From contig NZ_CP041243.1 in NCBI RefSeq assembly GCF_006547065.1, positions 1,131,001 through 1,195,000 of the forward strand: 64,000 nt of DNA. The letters run 5' to 3'. The translations under genes and the position numbers were made by a program. The notes under the pieces were generated by a model. The model was not told the origin of the DNA and made no database searches. It worked only from the letters and a program-made list of their open reading frames with translations. Below are positions 11,101-20,815 of the stretch, in pieces. This DNA is from Brevundimonas sp. M20 (lineage in GTDB: Bacteria > Pseudomonadota > Alphaproteobacteria > Caulobacterales > Caulobacteraceae). Position 1 is the stretch's first letter. Every line of letters starts with the position of its first letter.

Positions 11101-11564
11101 TCGGAGCCCGCCACGACTGTGCCCGCGGTGAGCAACTGCCAGGCCATCGAGAGCGATTTGAGCTGGAGCGCGATGTACGGCACGGACCCGACGATGGCGA
11201 CGCAGGCGACCAGTGCGCCCAAGGTCTGGCTCTTGCCGTATCGGGAGGAGATGAAGTCGGCGATGGAGCCGATGTTCTCGCGCCGCGCGGCGGCGGTGAT
11301 CCGCCTCCAGATGGGGAACAGGACGACGACCCCGACCATGGGGCCCAGATAGATCGGCAGATACTCCCAGCCGTTGCGTGCGGCGGTGCCGACCGCGCCG
11401 TAGTAGGTCCAGGACGTACAATAGATCGCCAGGCTGAGCGCATAGGCCCAGGGGCCGAACCGGCGTCCCGGAGTGGACGGACCACGCCGCTCGCTGCGCC
11501 AGGCGATGGCGAACAGCACCGCCATATAGGCCGCGACCAGCGTCAGGATGATGAGGGCGTACAT
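8175..11564 (-). CDS. crbS: SLC5-type transporter fused to hybrid histidine kinase, CrbS-like
   Basis: A 1129-residue inner-membrane sensor. Residues 1 to about 490 form about 13 membrane helices of the sodium/solute symporter fold. A linker leads to a PAS domain (about 620-720, NIDQGVSVVDEDLRLIAWN), a coiled coil, and a HisKA domain with phospho-histidine about H783 (SHDLLQPLHAARL). The ATPase domain follows with boxes NLVGNAIRYT, DTGRGI and GVGLGLAIV, then a C-terminal receiver domain (about 1010-1129, phospho-acceptor about D1063). This is the architecture of CrbS (MxtR in Pseudomonas), which with the regulator CrbR/ErdR switches on acs during acetate use. The ligand is unknown. Its own upstream region is only the terminator-bearing gap after the MFS gene. 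Confidence 0.87.
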   Translation of the reverse strand: MYALIILTLVAAYMAVLFAIAWRSERRGPSTPGRRFGPWAYALSLAIYCTSWTYYGAVGTAARNGWEYLPIYLGPMVGVVVLFPIWRRITAAARRENIGSIADFISSRYGKSQTLGALVACVAIVGSVPYIALQLKSLSMAWQLLTAGTVVAGSEQLTVSVIAVVLAGFTILFGARRPDLTEHNRGLIQAIALESIVKLAALVAVAIFAVMLLLGSPEPKAALSAMGQLASAPVIDSRFIAITLLATLAIFCLPRQFHVGFVEAADASHIRRARWVFPIYLLITSVAVVPLLAAGGLFADIGDPDLFVLALPFQQDAQILTAVVFVGGFSAATAMVIVESVALSAMASNSLILPLLARDRWRAREDASDMAGAILQVRRIVICVILFLAWLYFQATDRSSGLASIGLTSFAALAQLAPALFGAVLWRGGHAKGAIAGIAVGSSIWLALLAMPQIAAALGAAELNLLQLADPLPLGVFLSLGANLACYILVSRAARPRLIDRVQARAFVDRVSPDWHERSTVPSGASVGDLKTLVARFVGDAGAERSFAAFAREAGQSLKDADPADAGLARAAERMLAGAVGASSARRVISAALAGGGRAPEDVVRMLDEASQAVQFNRELLQATLDNIDQGVSVVDEDLRLIAWNARYIELFDLPSGFVHVGQPVAAVYRLNAERGEVSVADMESWIERRLDALRRRAPHDHERVQPNGRILKSTGAAMPGGGYVTSYTDITELRRAAQALEEANEQLEARVADRTERLNEARQTAEDAVASKTRFLAAASHDLLQPLHAARLFIAALKDEGGDGAARDLAENADRSIESAHGLLKALLNLSRLETGGVRPAVGALSIDALFADLRREFTPLAAAKGLKLRIVPSRLWVASDRDLLRSLLQNLVGNAIRYTDNGGVLIGARRVGASHLKLEVHDTGRGIAPDQQEAVFAEFTRLPGRGGDEAGVGLGLAIVRRVASLLDHPLTLRSEVGRGSTFTVSAPVAAPIISRPDTARAPTLTAAPLAGLKVLCVDNEPAILEGLVALLGRWGATPVAVSDAAAALDVARTSDFDAALVDLHLGQGPDGLSVIQALRELGLAQIALITADAEEGLTARVTAAGAVLLSKPVKPAALKAFLSSRRR

Positions 11565-11601
11565 CGCGGTTATCTAGACAGTCTCTCGGGGGCTCCGCCA
11601 A

Positions 11602-11636
11602 GAAAAAGGCGGGCCGATCCGGAGATCGACCCGCCC
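11602..11636 (-). terminator. Rho-independent terminator after the MFS permease gene
   Basis: On the minus strand a stem of about 12 bp (GGCGGGTCGATC / GATCGGCCCGCC, TCCG loop) is followed by TTTTTCTT. It lies 24 nt after the permease stop codon and upstream of the kinase gene, so these two same-strand genes are probably separate transcripts. Confidence 0.85.
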
Positions 11637-11659
11637 TTCGGCTCGGGGAGGAGCGTGGG

Positions 11660-13333
<1,674 letters not shown>

Positions 13334-13640
13334 GCGTTTGCCTCCCAGCGGGGTCGTTATCGACCGTTGTGACGCCGTCAGACGACGCCCATTGCCGACA
13401 GGGTGACATCGGGGATCGCCCGGCGTGAGAGCGACTTTGGTCGAAAGGCGACAGGGTATCGCCACGCGCTTGGGGAAGACCAGCGCGGAGCGTGTCGTCG
13501 GGGCTTCGGCCCGCCATCTGCTTCAGCGACGCGTCGCCCTGACGGCGCGCTCCCGGGAAGCGCGCAGCGGAACGCGCGGAGCCGTCCGGACCCGCGGGAC
13601 TTGTTGGGGGTTAGATGTTCGGTTTCAGGGACAGGGCCGG
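13334..13640. other. Upstream region of the MFS permease gene
   Basis: No gene is supported here. It holds the putative CrbR operator at 13432-13447 and a GC-rich stretch with inverted GCGCG words around 13546-13577. Open reading frames through it are extensions into the antisense of tRNA-Ser. Confidence 0.5.
13432..13447. promoter_or_regulatory. Putative CrbR operator upstream of the MFS permease gene
   Basis: The plus strand reads CGACTTTGGTCGAAAG, an exact 16-nt match in opposite orientation to 7472-7487 upstream of the porin-acs operon. The core is a near-palindrome, as expected for a dimeric response regulator. It lies 99-114 nt upstream of the permease ATG. Confidence 0.55.
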
Positions 13641-13730
<90 letters not shown>

Positions 13731-13817
13731 GCGGGGCCGAACGTTCATTGGTCGAACGAGAGCGGCTTCTCTAATGGGGGAGGCCGTGCGCCGCAAGCGG
13801 GGATTTCAGGAAAATCG

Positions 13818-14750
13818 TCAGCGTAGGGCGGGAAGCGGCAGGCCGAGCGCCTCGCCGGTCGAAAGGTCGCCGGCGGAGACCCGGAAAAGCTCGGCCGGGC
13901 GGCCTCCGGTGGCGACGGACATCAGGCCCGTGGCCTCGACCAGGCCGGTGCGTTCGACGCCGCGACGGAAGTTCTGCTTGTGCACGGAGAGGCCCGCGAC
14001 GGCCTCCGCGGCGGCCTGCAGGCCGGACAGGGTGAAGGTCTCCGGCATCAGGTCGAACAGGACCGGACGGTACTTCAGCTTGCTGCGCAGACGGCCCAGT
14101 CCGGTGGCGAGGATGCGTCGGTGGTCGGAGACCATGAGCTGGCCCGGTGCGCCGGCGGGCAGGGGCTTGTCCTGATCGCGAGCGGCCTCGGCGACCAGAC
14201 CGGCCTCGTAGAGCAGCTCGTAGCGTTCAAGAACCTGACCCTCGTTCCAGCGCTGGCCGGGGGCGGCGGCGAACAGGGCATCGATCCGGCCCACCCGGCG
14301 CGGGTCATCGGCGGCCCAGTCGCGCAGGCCTTCGACAAGGCGGGACAGGCAGGCGGCGGCGCCGTCGCGGCGATCTTCCCAAGGGAAGATGTCGAGCACG
14401 GGCGTCCAGCGGGCGCCGGCGAGGGCGGGGTCGGCGGCGTCGGCGGTCAGGGCCAGATAGCCGACCGAGACCTCGCGATGATGCTCGGGCCCCTGCGTGG
14501 CGCGGGGGCTGGCCCGACCGAGATCGCCGAAGGTGTAGAGCTGTTCGACGAAGCCGAGGCGGAAGCCGGTCTGGGCGGTCACGAAGTCGCGCAGGGCGAT
14601 CTCGAAGGTCCGGTCGCGGGCCGGGTCGAAGGGGCCGAAGGGCAGGGCGGCGGCGCCGTCATCGCCGGTCGTGGTCAGGACGCAGGCTTTGCCGTACCGA
14701 AGCGCGATGACCACGGCCGAAAGGCCGATGCGGACCCCCTGTTCGCCCAT
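13818..14750 (-). CDS. nadQ: Nudix-derived NAD-metabolism repressor, NadQ-like (COG4111 type)
   Basis: A 310-residue protein with an N-terminal Nudix-like fold (about 1-165) and a C-terminal winged-helix-like region (about 180-300, including KYRPVLFDLMPETFTLSGLQ and FRRGVERTGLVE). This resembles the NadQ/NrtR plan, in which an inactive Nudix domain senses a nucleotide and the C-terminus binds DNA of NAD biosynthesis genes. The expected Nudix box, near residues 38-62 (GPFDPARDRTFEIALRDFV), lacks the REx2EE glutamates, so hydrolysis is unlikely. Its ATG is 2 nt after the stop of the HD-hydrolase gene, so they form an operon. No nad genes are in the window. The name is by remembered family resemblance. 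Confidence 0.65.
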   Translation of the reverse strand: MGEQGVRIGLSAVVIALRYGKACVLTTTGDDGAAALPFGPFDPARDRTFEIALRDFVTAQTGFRLGFVEQLYTFGDLGRASPRATQGPEHHREVSVGYLALTADAADPALAGARWTPVLDIFPWEDRRDGAAACLSRLVEGLRDWAADDPRRVGRIDALFAAAPGQRWNEGQVLERYELLYEAGLVAEAARDQDKPLPAGAPGQLMVSDHRRILATGLGRLRSKLKYRPVLFDLMPETFTLSGLQAAAEAVAGLSVHKQNFRRGVERTGLVEATGLMSVATGGRPAELFRVSAGDLSTGEALGLPLPALR

Positions 14751-14752
14751 GG

Positions 14753-15415
14753 CTATTCGGTGTGCCAGGCGTCAGGGGCCGAGATAAGACCGACGGCCTC
14801 GGCCAGGACGCGGTAGCGCTCGAGATAGCGCTGCTGGGCGACCGGGGCGGGCAGGGGCTCGATGATCAGGTCATAGCCCGCCGGCGGGGCGCCGAAGATC
14901 TGCAGGCTCTCGGTCTTGTTGAAGCCGGCCAGCTGGGTGGCCTCGAAGAAGGCGCAGGCGCGGTCGGCCTTCTTGATCAGGGTCTTGATCGCGACCGGGT
15001 TCTTCGGCGGCAGGGCGAAGCGGACGTGGATGGCGCTCTCCAGCCGGGCCTCGAAGGCCTTGTAGTTGACGCCGAGCGCGGCCTTGAAGGGCGAGATCAT
15101 GTCGCCGATCACATACTCCGAGGCGTCATGGAGCAGGGCGGCGAGGCGCCATTTGGGCTCCAGCCCCGGCTTGATGTAGGCGGCGATCTCCTCGACCACG
15201 CAGGAGTGCTGGGCGACGGAGAAGGCGTGCTCGCCGATCGTCTGGCCGTTCCAGCGGGCGACGCGGGCCAGGCCGTGGGCGATGTCCTCGATCTCGATGT
15301 CGAACGGCGACGGGTCGAGCAGGTCCAGTCGACGGCCGGACAGCATCCGCTGCCAGGCGCGGGGCGCTTTCGACGAGGAACGGGGTGCGGAAGCCAAGGC
15401 GTTATCCAGTTTCAA
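14753..15415 (-). CDS. HD-domain phosphohydrolase (YfbR-like)
   Basis: A 220-residue cytosolic HD-superfamily metal-dependent phosphohydrolase. Metal ligands are visible as the histidine of EHAFSVAQHS (about residue 63), the HD pair of ALLHDASEYVIGD (about residues 96-97) and a later aspartate in IKKADRAC. The layout resembles YfbR-type 5'-nucleotidases that act on dNMPs; the substrate here is unproven. The start is uncertain: TTG at 15415 is used, and a second in-frame TTG at 15400 follows a weak GGAT. The NadQ-like gene begins 2 nt downstream, which suggests a link to nucleotide or NAD turnover. Confidence 0.8.
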   Translation of the reverse strand: MKLDNALASAPRSSSKAPRAWQRMLSGRRLDLLDPSPFDIEIEDIAHGLARVARWNGQTIGEHAFSVAQHSCVVEEIAAYIKPGLEPKWRLAALLHDASEYVIGDMISPFKAALGVNYKAFEARLESAIHVRFALPPKNPVAIKTLIKKADRACAFFEATQLAGFNKTESLQIFGAPPAGYDLIIEPLPAPVAQQRYLERYRVLAEAVGLISAPDAWHTE

Positions 15416-15478
15416 TCGGCTGGATGTGGTGGAGCATCAGGCCGCTCTGATCAAGGGCGGCGGGGCGTCATCCCCGGC

Positions 15479-16318
15479 TTATTCGCCGACGTTCAGGGTC
15501 ACGAGGTCCTTGGCGTCCTCAAAGACGCGGCCGCCGTTGCGGTCGCGCGAGCGGACGGTGGCGACGACCAGAGGACCGCCGACGGGGCCACGGGCCTCGT
15601 AGCCCACCCGGCGCCAGCCCTCGGCCGAGGCGCGGTTGTCGCTGAGCACCCAGCTGGCCCGGGTGGCGTCGCCGGACGCCACGGCGCGGACCTCGGCGGC
15701 GTTGTCGCGAGCGCGGACGCTGACATTGTCGCCGTCCTCGCCGCCCGAGCCCTCGATGTCGACGGTTTCGCCGTTGTCGCTGGCGTCGATGTGCAGGCCG
15801 CCGATGCGGACGCTGGCCTGATCGCCCTTGGTCTCGATCTGGACGCCCGGCAGGTTGACGCTGGCGTCCTCGCCCTCGGCGCGGATGTCCACGCCCGGCG
15901 CGCGGACCGTGGCCCGTTCGCCCGAGGCGTCGCGGCCGGCGTCGACCGTGGCGACGGCTTCGCCGGAGGCGCGGTTCAGGCCGGCGACCGCCAGCGGCAG
16001 GGAGGCGGACAGACGGTCCTCAAAGCCCTTGAGCACCTGCGGCGGGGTCTTGCCGTCCAGGGGGACGAGCTGGAGTGTCACCTCGGCGCCCTTGGGGCCG
16101 ACATAGGTGCAGACCCGGCCCTCGTTCGTCGCCGAGCCCTTGCGGGTCAGCGAACCCAGGGTCTGCGGACATTGCAGGGCCTGGACGACATTCAGCACGC
16201 CCTTGGCGTCGTTGTCCTCGGTGCGGGTCGAGGTGATGTGCACGCCGCGTTCGTCGCAGGCCGCGGTGAGGGCGGCGACGGCGAAGACGGCGGGAATGAT
16301 GACGGAACGCAGCGGCAT
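15479..16318 (-). CDS. Hypothetical lipoprotein with repetitive acidic mid-region
   Basis: A 279-residue secreted protein. The ATG at 16318, preceded by AGGATCAGGA, opens a lipoprotein signal peptide with lipobox LTAAC, so Cys21 is the likely lipidated residue. Two further cysteines (in ALQCPQ and GRVCTY) may form a disulfide. Residues about 130-215 consist of short strand-like repeats of the type VRAPGVDIRAEG / VNLPGVQIETKG / VRIGGLHIDASD, suggesting a beta-solenoid or beta-sandwich. I do not recognise a named family. It is flanked by the HD hydrolase and moxR on the same strand, 64 nt and about 190 nt away, and probably has its own promoter. Confidence 0.75.
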   Translation of the reverse strand: MPLRSVIIPAVFAVAALTAACDERGVHITSTRTEDNDAKGVLNVVQALQCPQTLGSLTRKGSATNEGRVCTYVGPKGAEVTLQLVPLDGKTPPQVLKGFEDRLSASLPLAVAGLNRASGEAVATVDAGRDASGERATVRAPGVDIRAEGEDASVNLPGVQIETKGDQASVRIGGLHIDASDNGETVDIEGSGGEDGDNVSVRARDNAAEVRAVASGDATRASWVLSDNRASAEGWRRVGYEARGPVGGPLVVATVRSRDRNGGRVFEDAKDLVTLNVGE

Positions 16319-16510
16319 GGTCCTGATCCTCAACTCACGGCCATCCTGCGCTCGGCAGGGGATGAATCCAGTGAAATCGCGGTAACCGGCGTGACCGAAC
16401 CCGACCGGGCGTGTGGCGGCGTCATGAAGCGGAACTGTTTCGTCATCGATCCCCCCGGACCCTTGTCGACCAGACTGCACATGTTCGGCGGCGGCGTCAC
16501 CCCGGAAGGG

Positions 16511-17371
<861 letters not shown>

Positions 17372-17480
17372 GGCAGCTCCTGCGTAGTGTTTGAAAACGC
17401 CTAGCGAAGGCGGGAGCGGTTAACAACGATCATGTGGGGGAGGGAACACCGGAACCCTGTCCTCCCGAGGGATTCGGCGA

Positions 17481-17523
17481 AAAGTGCACTCAGAAAAAAT
17501 GGAGTGCACATCGTGCACTTTTT
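17481..17523. promoter_or_regulatory. Triple GTGCAC inverted-repeat element upstream of moxR
   Basis: AAAAGTGCAC (17481-17490) is a perfect inverted copy of GTGCACTTTT (17514-17523). Inside, AGTGCAC-ATC-GTGCACT (17504-17520) is a perfect 7-3-7 palindrome. GTGCAC thus occurs three times in 43 bp. It lies upstream of moxR and downstream of the lytic transglycosylase gene, so it may be an operator or a terminator. Confidence 0.5.
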
Positions 17524-17734
17524 CCCGTGAGGCGGGGGATGGGGTGCGGGGCTCAACGCCGGGGGAGGGCGTCGGGGCGCAAGGCCGGGATCGGGCGCGA
17601 GGCGCCGCGATGAGATTTCGTGTGTGGCGGAGTCAGCGTGCGCTCAACCCGGAAGGAGCATTGCGGACCGCGATGTCAAAGACCGGGGCGCAGTCTGACA
17701 TGCCGATGCGTCAGATTTGGTCGTAGGGCTCTTG

Positions 17735-17814
17735 TCATCCCGGTCGAAGCGAAGCGGAGAGCCGGGACGGTGTGACAGTGTGGCCTGATCTCCCCTCCCC
17801 CTCGAGGGGAGGGC
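17735..17814. repeat. Palindromic dispersed-type repeats
   Basis: Two adjacent hairpins resemble short palindromic repeats common in Caulobacterales intergenic DNA: an outer TCATCCCGG/CCGGGACGG-type stem around GAAGCGAAGCGGAGA (17735-17777), and a CTCCCCT/AGGGGAG-type stem (about 17790-17814). Related CCTCCCCC/GGGGGAGG units occur at 24550-24568 and 49548-49565. Confidence 0.6.
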
Positions 17815-17866
17815 TTTGCAGAGAACAGATGCGCTCAAGCCCTCTCCCGTCGGAAGAGGTCCAGGC

Positions 17867-19141
17867 CTACCCGCCCCGGCGGATCAGTTCGTCGGCCAGA
17901 TCGGCGGTCAGGTAGCCGTCCGCGAGCCGTCCGTTGGCGATCTGCCAGCGGCGCAGGGCGGCGCGGGTGTTGGCGCCGATGACGCCGTCGACGCCCCGGG
18001 TGTCGTAGCCGAGGTTGGTAAGGGCCTGCTGCGCGCCGATGCGCTGTTCCCGCGACAGCGGGGCGTCGTTCGGCCAGGCCTTGCTGAGCGCGGGCTTGCC
18101 CTGGATGCCGTCGGCGGTCAGGCCGATGGCGAGGGCGTAGCTGACCGAGTTGTTGTAGGCGCGGATCACATAGTGGTTCGGCAGGGCCAGGAAGGCCGGG
18201 CCGCGCGCGCCTTGCGGCAGCAGGATGGCGGCTTCCTCGGCCGCTTCGGCGGCGTTGGGCTGGCCGCCGCCCGGCAGGGTGACGCCCTTCGCGGCCCAGT
18301 AGCGCCAGTTGTGTTTCGGCCCCTCGGCCTCGGCGTAGTCGAAGCCGGCGGGCAGGGTGACTTCGTAACCCCAGGTCTGGCCGCGCTTCCAGCCGGCCTG
18401 TGCCAGCAGGTTGGCGGCGGAGGCGAGCGCGTCGGCGTCATCACCCCAGATATCGACGATGCCGTCGTTGTCCTGATCGACGCCCAGACGCAGATAGTTG
18501 TCCGGCATGAACTGGGTCTGGCCCATGGCGCCGGCCCAACTGCCCTTCAGACCCGCGCGGGCGCGACGGCCGTCGACCACGATGTCAAGCGCGTGCTTCA
18601 GCTGGCCCTCGGCCCAGTCGCGGCGGCGGCCGTCAAACGCCAAGGTCGCCAGCGAGCGGATGACGTCCTGATTGCCCTGCACCTGACCGAAGGAGGACTC
18701 CTGGGCCCAGATGCCGACGAGGATTTCCGAGGGGACCCCGTAACGCTGCACCACGTCCCACGGCACGCGGTCGATCCGCTGGCGCGCCTGGGCGATGCGG
18801 GTGGGGGTGACGGCGTTCTGGACATAGGCGCCGGCGGGGCGGCTGAACTCGGGCTGGTTGCGATCCAGCCGGATGACGGAGGCGTCCGGGGTCAGTCCGG
18901 CCAGTTCACGCTCGTACTGCGCACGGCGCACGCCGCCGTGACGGGCCAGGAAGCCCTGTTTCCAGCCCTCGAACCCGGCCTGATCCACGACAGGCGCGGC
19001 AGGCAGTTCCGGCGTCGGCGCGGGGGCGGGCGCGGGCTGTTCGGCGGGCGCGGGCGTCGGCGTGACCGGCGGCGCTTCGGGCAGCATGGGCGCGCAGGCG
19101 GCGACGGTTCCCAAAAGGAGGAGGCGGAGGCTGATACGCAT
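17867..19141 (-). CDS. Lytic murein transglycosylase, MltB/SltB family, with peptidoglycan-binding domain
   Basis: A 424-residue peptidoglycan-cleaving lipoprotein. The ATG at 19141 opens a lipoprotein signal with VAACAP, then a proline/alanine-rich linker (about 22-55). The MltB-type catalytic domain (about 58-345) carries GIWAQESSFG with the catalytic glutamate, and GAMGQTQFMPDNYLRLGVD. A PG-binding-1 domain closes the protein (about 350-420, GYDTRGVDGVIGANTRAALRRWQ). It cuts the MurNAc-GlcNAc bond to form 1,6-anhydroMurNAc ends in the periplasm. An ORF extending upstream of 19141 is ignored because the lipobox fixes the start. Divergent from the tRNA-Cys-like gene. Confidence 0.92.
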   Translation of the reverse strand: MRISLRLLLLGTVAACAPMLPEAPPVTPTPAPAEQPAPAPAPTPELPAAPVVDQAGFEGWKQGFLARHGGVRRAQYERELAGLTPDASVIRLDRNQPEFSRPAGAYVQNAVTPTRIAQARQRIDRVPWDVVQRYGVPSEILVGIWAQESSFGQVQGNQDVIRSLATLAFDGRRRDWAEGQLKHALDIVVDGRRARAGLKGSWAGAMGQTQFMPDNYLRLGVDQDNDGIVDIWGDDADALASAANLLAQAGWKRGQTWGYEVTLPAGFDYAEAEGPKHNWRYWAAKGVTLPGGGQPNAAEAAEEAAILLPQGARGPAFLALPNHYVIRAYNNSVSYALAIGLTADGIQGKPALSKAWPNDAPLSREQRIGAQQALTNLGYDTRGVDGVIGANTRAALRRWQIANGRLADGYLTADLADELIRRGG

Positions 19142-19323
19142 GATCAAGAGTCTAGTGTCCCCACGAGCGACGCCCTCATAACAAGTGCGCGAGTCGCCGC
19201 TTTCGCCATAAAGCGCCCGGATGGAGAAAGCGTTGCCGTGTCCTTCCCCATTCAGCGTCATTAACCGTTTTTCTTTTTGGTATGGTGACCGTGGCGGGCT
19301 TAGGAAACGCTGTCCTCTGATAC

Positions 19324-19400
19324 GGCCTGGTGGCGGAGGGGCTACGCGGCGGAGGTGCAACTCCGCAGACCCTCCGTTCAACTCGGAGGCCAGGCCTCCA
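19324..19400 (+). tRNA. tRNA-Cys-like gene (anticodon GCA) with non-canonical fold
   Basis: The 77-nt stretch folds as a cloverleaf. The acceptor is GGCCTGG/CCAGGCC with U73 and encoded CCA. The D-arm is GCG-GAGGGGCTA-CGC, the anticodon arm GCGGA-GGTGCAAC-TCCGC, and the T-arm CTCCG-TTCAACT-CGGAG with a perfect TTCRANY loop. U73 and GCA preceded by U are cysteine identity features. Two departures are seen: the anticodon loop is 8 nt rather than 7, and one extra G follows the T-stem, giving a 13-bp acceptor/T helix (8+5 or 7+6) rather than 12. It may be a real but odd tRNA-Cys, a decaying copy, or carry two sequence errors. Removing one G at each place would restore a canonical tRNA. Confidence 0.65.
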
Positions 19401-19612
19401 GCGCAGAGCGATGGTCATTCTTTGGAAGGGCGCTATCGCTCGCCGCGCGGCGGCTCGCTGCTTGAGCGCGGATTGCGCATTTCAGTGTCAGTGCGTGGGG
19501 GCGAGATGTCCGGGCAACGACATCTTCGACGCCGGTGCAGCGGGGTCGGGAATGCAGACGTCGGCTCAGCCGAATTTTCGCTATCGTGCGTTTTCCGGTC
19601 GTCCCGTCTGTC

Positions 19613-20029
19613 TCAACGGGGCAGGCCGTCGAGTTTGGCGGCGCCGAAAGTCAAAAGGCCGCCGACGAGCAGGAGGACCACAGCGGCGGCCGAGGCCCAG
19701 ATCGTGTCTGACCTTTCAGCCACCCACCGGAAGGCGAGTACGGTCAGGGCAAGGGTCAGGCCGCCGAAGTAGGCATACCGAATCCAGATCGAACGATAGA
19801 GACCGAACAGGCAGACGCCGACGATGAGCAGGCCGATCAGGATTGCGGGAAGGGGGTGCCAGTTCTGGCCGTCAATCAGGGCCGCCCCGGCCTTCCACGC
19901 CAGCCAAAGGATGGGGGTGAAAGGGGCGACGAGAAACAGCATGGCGCCGAGAGCTTCGCTGTCGGCTTCCTGCTGGGTTTTCACGGTTCCGAGGTGGTTG
20001 CCGTTCTTGTCGTAGAGATTGTTGGCCAT
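19613..20029 (-). CDS. Hypothetical membrane protein, four predicted helices
   Basis: A 138-residue protein starting at ATG 20029 with GAAGGA before it. A short polar N-terminus (NLYDKNGNHLGTVKTQQEAD) resembles a small DUF-type head. It is followed by about four hydrophobic segments near residues 27-50, 60-75, 82-100 and 108-128. No catalytic or binding motif is visible. It is divergent from rpmJ, with about 165 nt between the starts. I do not recognise the family. Confidence 0.7.
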   Translation of the reverse strand: MANNLYDKNGNHLGTVKTQQEADSEALGAMLFLVAPFTPILWLAWKAGAALIDGQNWHPLPAILIGLLIVGVCLFGLYRSIWIRYAYFGGLTLALTVLAFRWVAERSDTIWASAAAVVLLLVGGLLTFGAAKLDGLPR

Positions 20030-20195
20030 GGGGGTCCTTCCGGGACGGAGGAGATGACGCAATCGGCGTTCCGTCAATCGGGCGAGCCGTTGCGAGAAGT
20101 CCGGTTGACCTCTCCACGACTCCTCTCTATACGCACCGCTCCGCCGCAGGTCCGCCCGCGGCTTTTCTGTTTTGATTTGCCCAGGACGTACGACC

Positions 20196-20321
20196 ATGAA
20201 GGTCCGTAGCTCGCTCAAGTCGCTGAAGACCCGCCACCGCGACTGCAAGGTCGTGCGCCGCAAGGGCAAGGTGTACGTGATCAACAAGACCGACCCGCGC
20301 TTCAAAGCGAAGCAAGGCTAA
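20196..20321 (+). CDS. rpmJ: 50S ribosomal protein L36
   Basis: A 41-residue L36 beginning [11 protein letters not shown] and containing [10 protein letters not shown] and the C-terminal DPRFKAKQG. It is the longer alphaproteobacterial form; two of the usual zinc cysteines are absent and only one Cys (HRDCKVV) is present. L36 binds 23S rRNA in the large subunit. It lies outside the S10/spc operon as a single gene, with a strong terminator 70 nt downstream. Confidence 0.95.
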   Translation: MKVRSSLKSLKTRHRDCKVVRRKGKVYVINKTDPRFKAKQG

Positions 20322-20392
20322 GAACGCTTTTTGCGCTAACGCAGGCAACGCGGTCGCCTGTAGTTCCAGTGCGAAGACCGGGTTATCGAAAG

Positions 20393-20420
20393 GGCTGCGG
20401 ATTTCGTCCGCAGCCTTTTT
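20393..20420 (+). terminator. Rho-independent terminator after rpmJ
   Basis: A perfect 8-bp stem GGCTGCGG / CCGCAGCC with a 7-nt loop is followed by five T. It lies 71 nt after the rpmJ stop. Confidence 0.9.
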
Positions 20421-20531
20421 CGCGTCCGACGTTGAGTCGCGCGCGGGGACGTGGTTAGCACCCGGATCAAGTTCGCTCCCCGCCGCCTTCGGGCGAGGCG
20501 AGGGCCGGTTCCCCTTCTACGGAGTTCTCCC

Positions 20532-20807
20532 ATGGCCGATGACGCCACCTTCGACTCGTCGCCCGACGTCCTGACCGCCACCGCCCAGGGCCGCCTGCGC
20601 TCGATCATCGAGCGTCTGGAGCGTCTGGAAGAAGACAAACAGGCCGTCATGACCGACATGAAGGAGGTCTTCGCCGAGGCCAAGGGCGAGGGCTACGACG
20701 TCAAGGTGCTGCGCAAGGTCATCCGCATCCGCAAGCAGGACAAGGCCAAGCGTCAGGAAGAGGAAGCAATCCTGGACCTGTATCTGTCGGCGCTCGGCGA
20801 GGTCTGA
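20532..20807 (+). CDS. gapR: GapR nucleoid-associated protein (DUF2312)
   Basis: A 91-residue basic/acidic helical protein with the DUF2312 signature: RLRSIIERLERLEEDKQAV, DMKEVFAEAKGEGYDVKVLRKVIRIRK and a C-terminal helix ending LYLSALGEV. GapR forms a dimer/tetramer clamp on overtwisted DNA and stimulates topoisomerases ahead of replication and transcription in Caulobacter. The ATG at 20532 is used rather than an upstream GTG; GGAG lies 7-10 nt before it. Length and sequence fit the family closely. The trailer carries a long imperfect palindrome (20816-20905). Confidence 0.93.
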   Translation: MADDATFDSSPDVLTATAQGRLRSIIERLERLEEDKQAVMTDMKEVFAEAKGEGYDVKVLRKVIRIRKQDKAKRQEEEAILDLYLSALGEV

Positions 20808-20815
20808 CAGGGAGG

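Larger units (their letters stand above)
17372..17866. other. Intergenic region with palindromes and dispersed-type repeats
   Basis: No protein gene is supported. It contains the GTGCAC inverted repeats (17481-17523), a hairpin of the TCATCCCGG...GCCGGGA type (17735-17777), a CCCCTCCCCCTCGAGGGGAGGG hairpin (about 17791-17813), and a CCTCTCCC/GGAAGAGG remnant (17841-17859). Confidence 0.6.

Noticed and set aside
13746..13758. CATTGGTCGAACG as a third CrbR-like operator
   Set aside because: It matches the core at 11 of 13 positions but lies just upstream of tRNA-Ser, away from any gene of the module. It could be chance.
19324..19400. Half of a two-piece tmRNA or a 4.5S RNA
   Set aside because: The T-arm first suggested tmRNA, but a full D-arm, anticodon arm and U73-CCA give a complete tRNA-Cys-like cloverleaf. 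No tag reading frame or SRP core motif is present.
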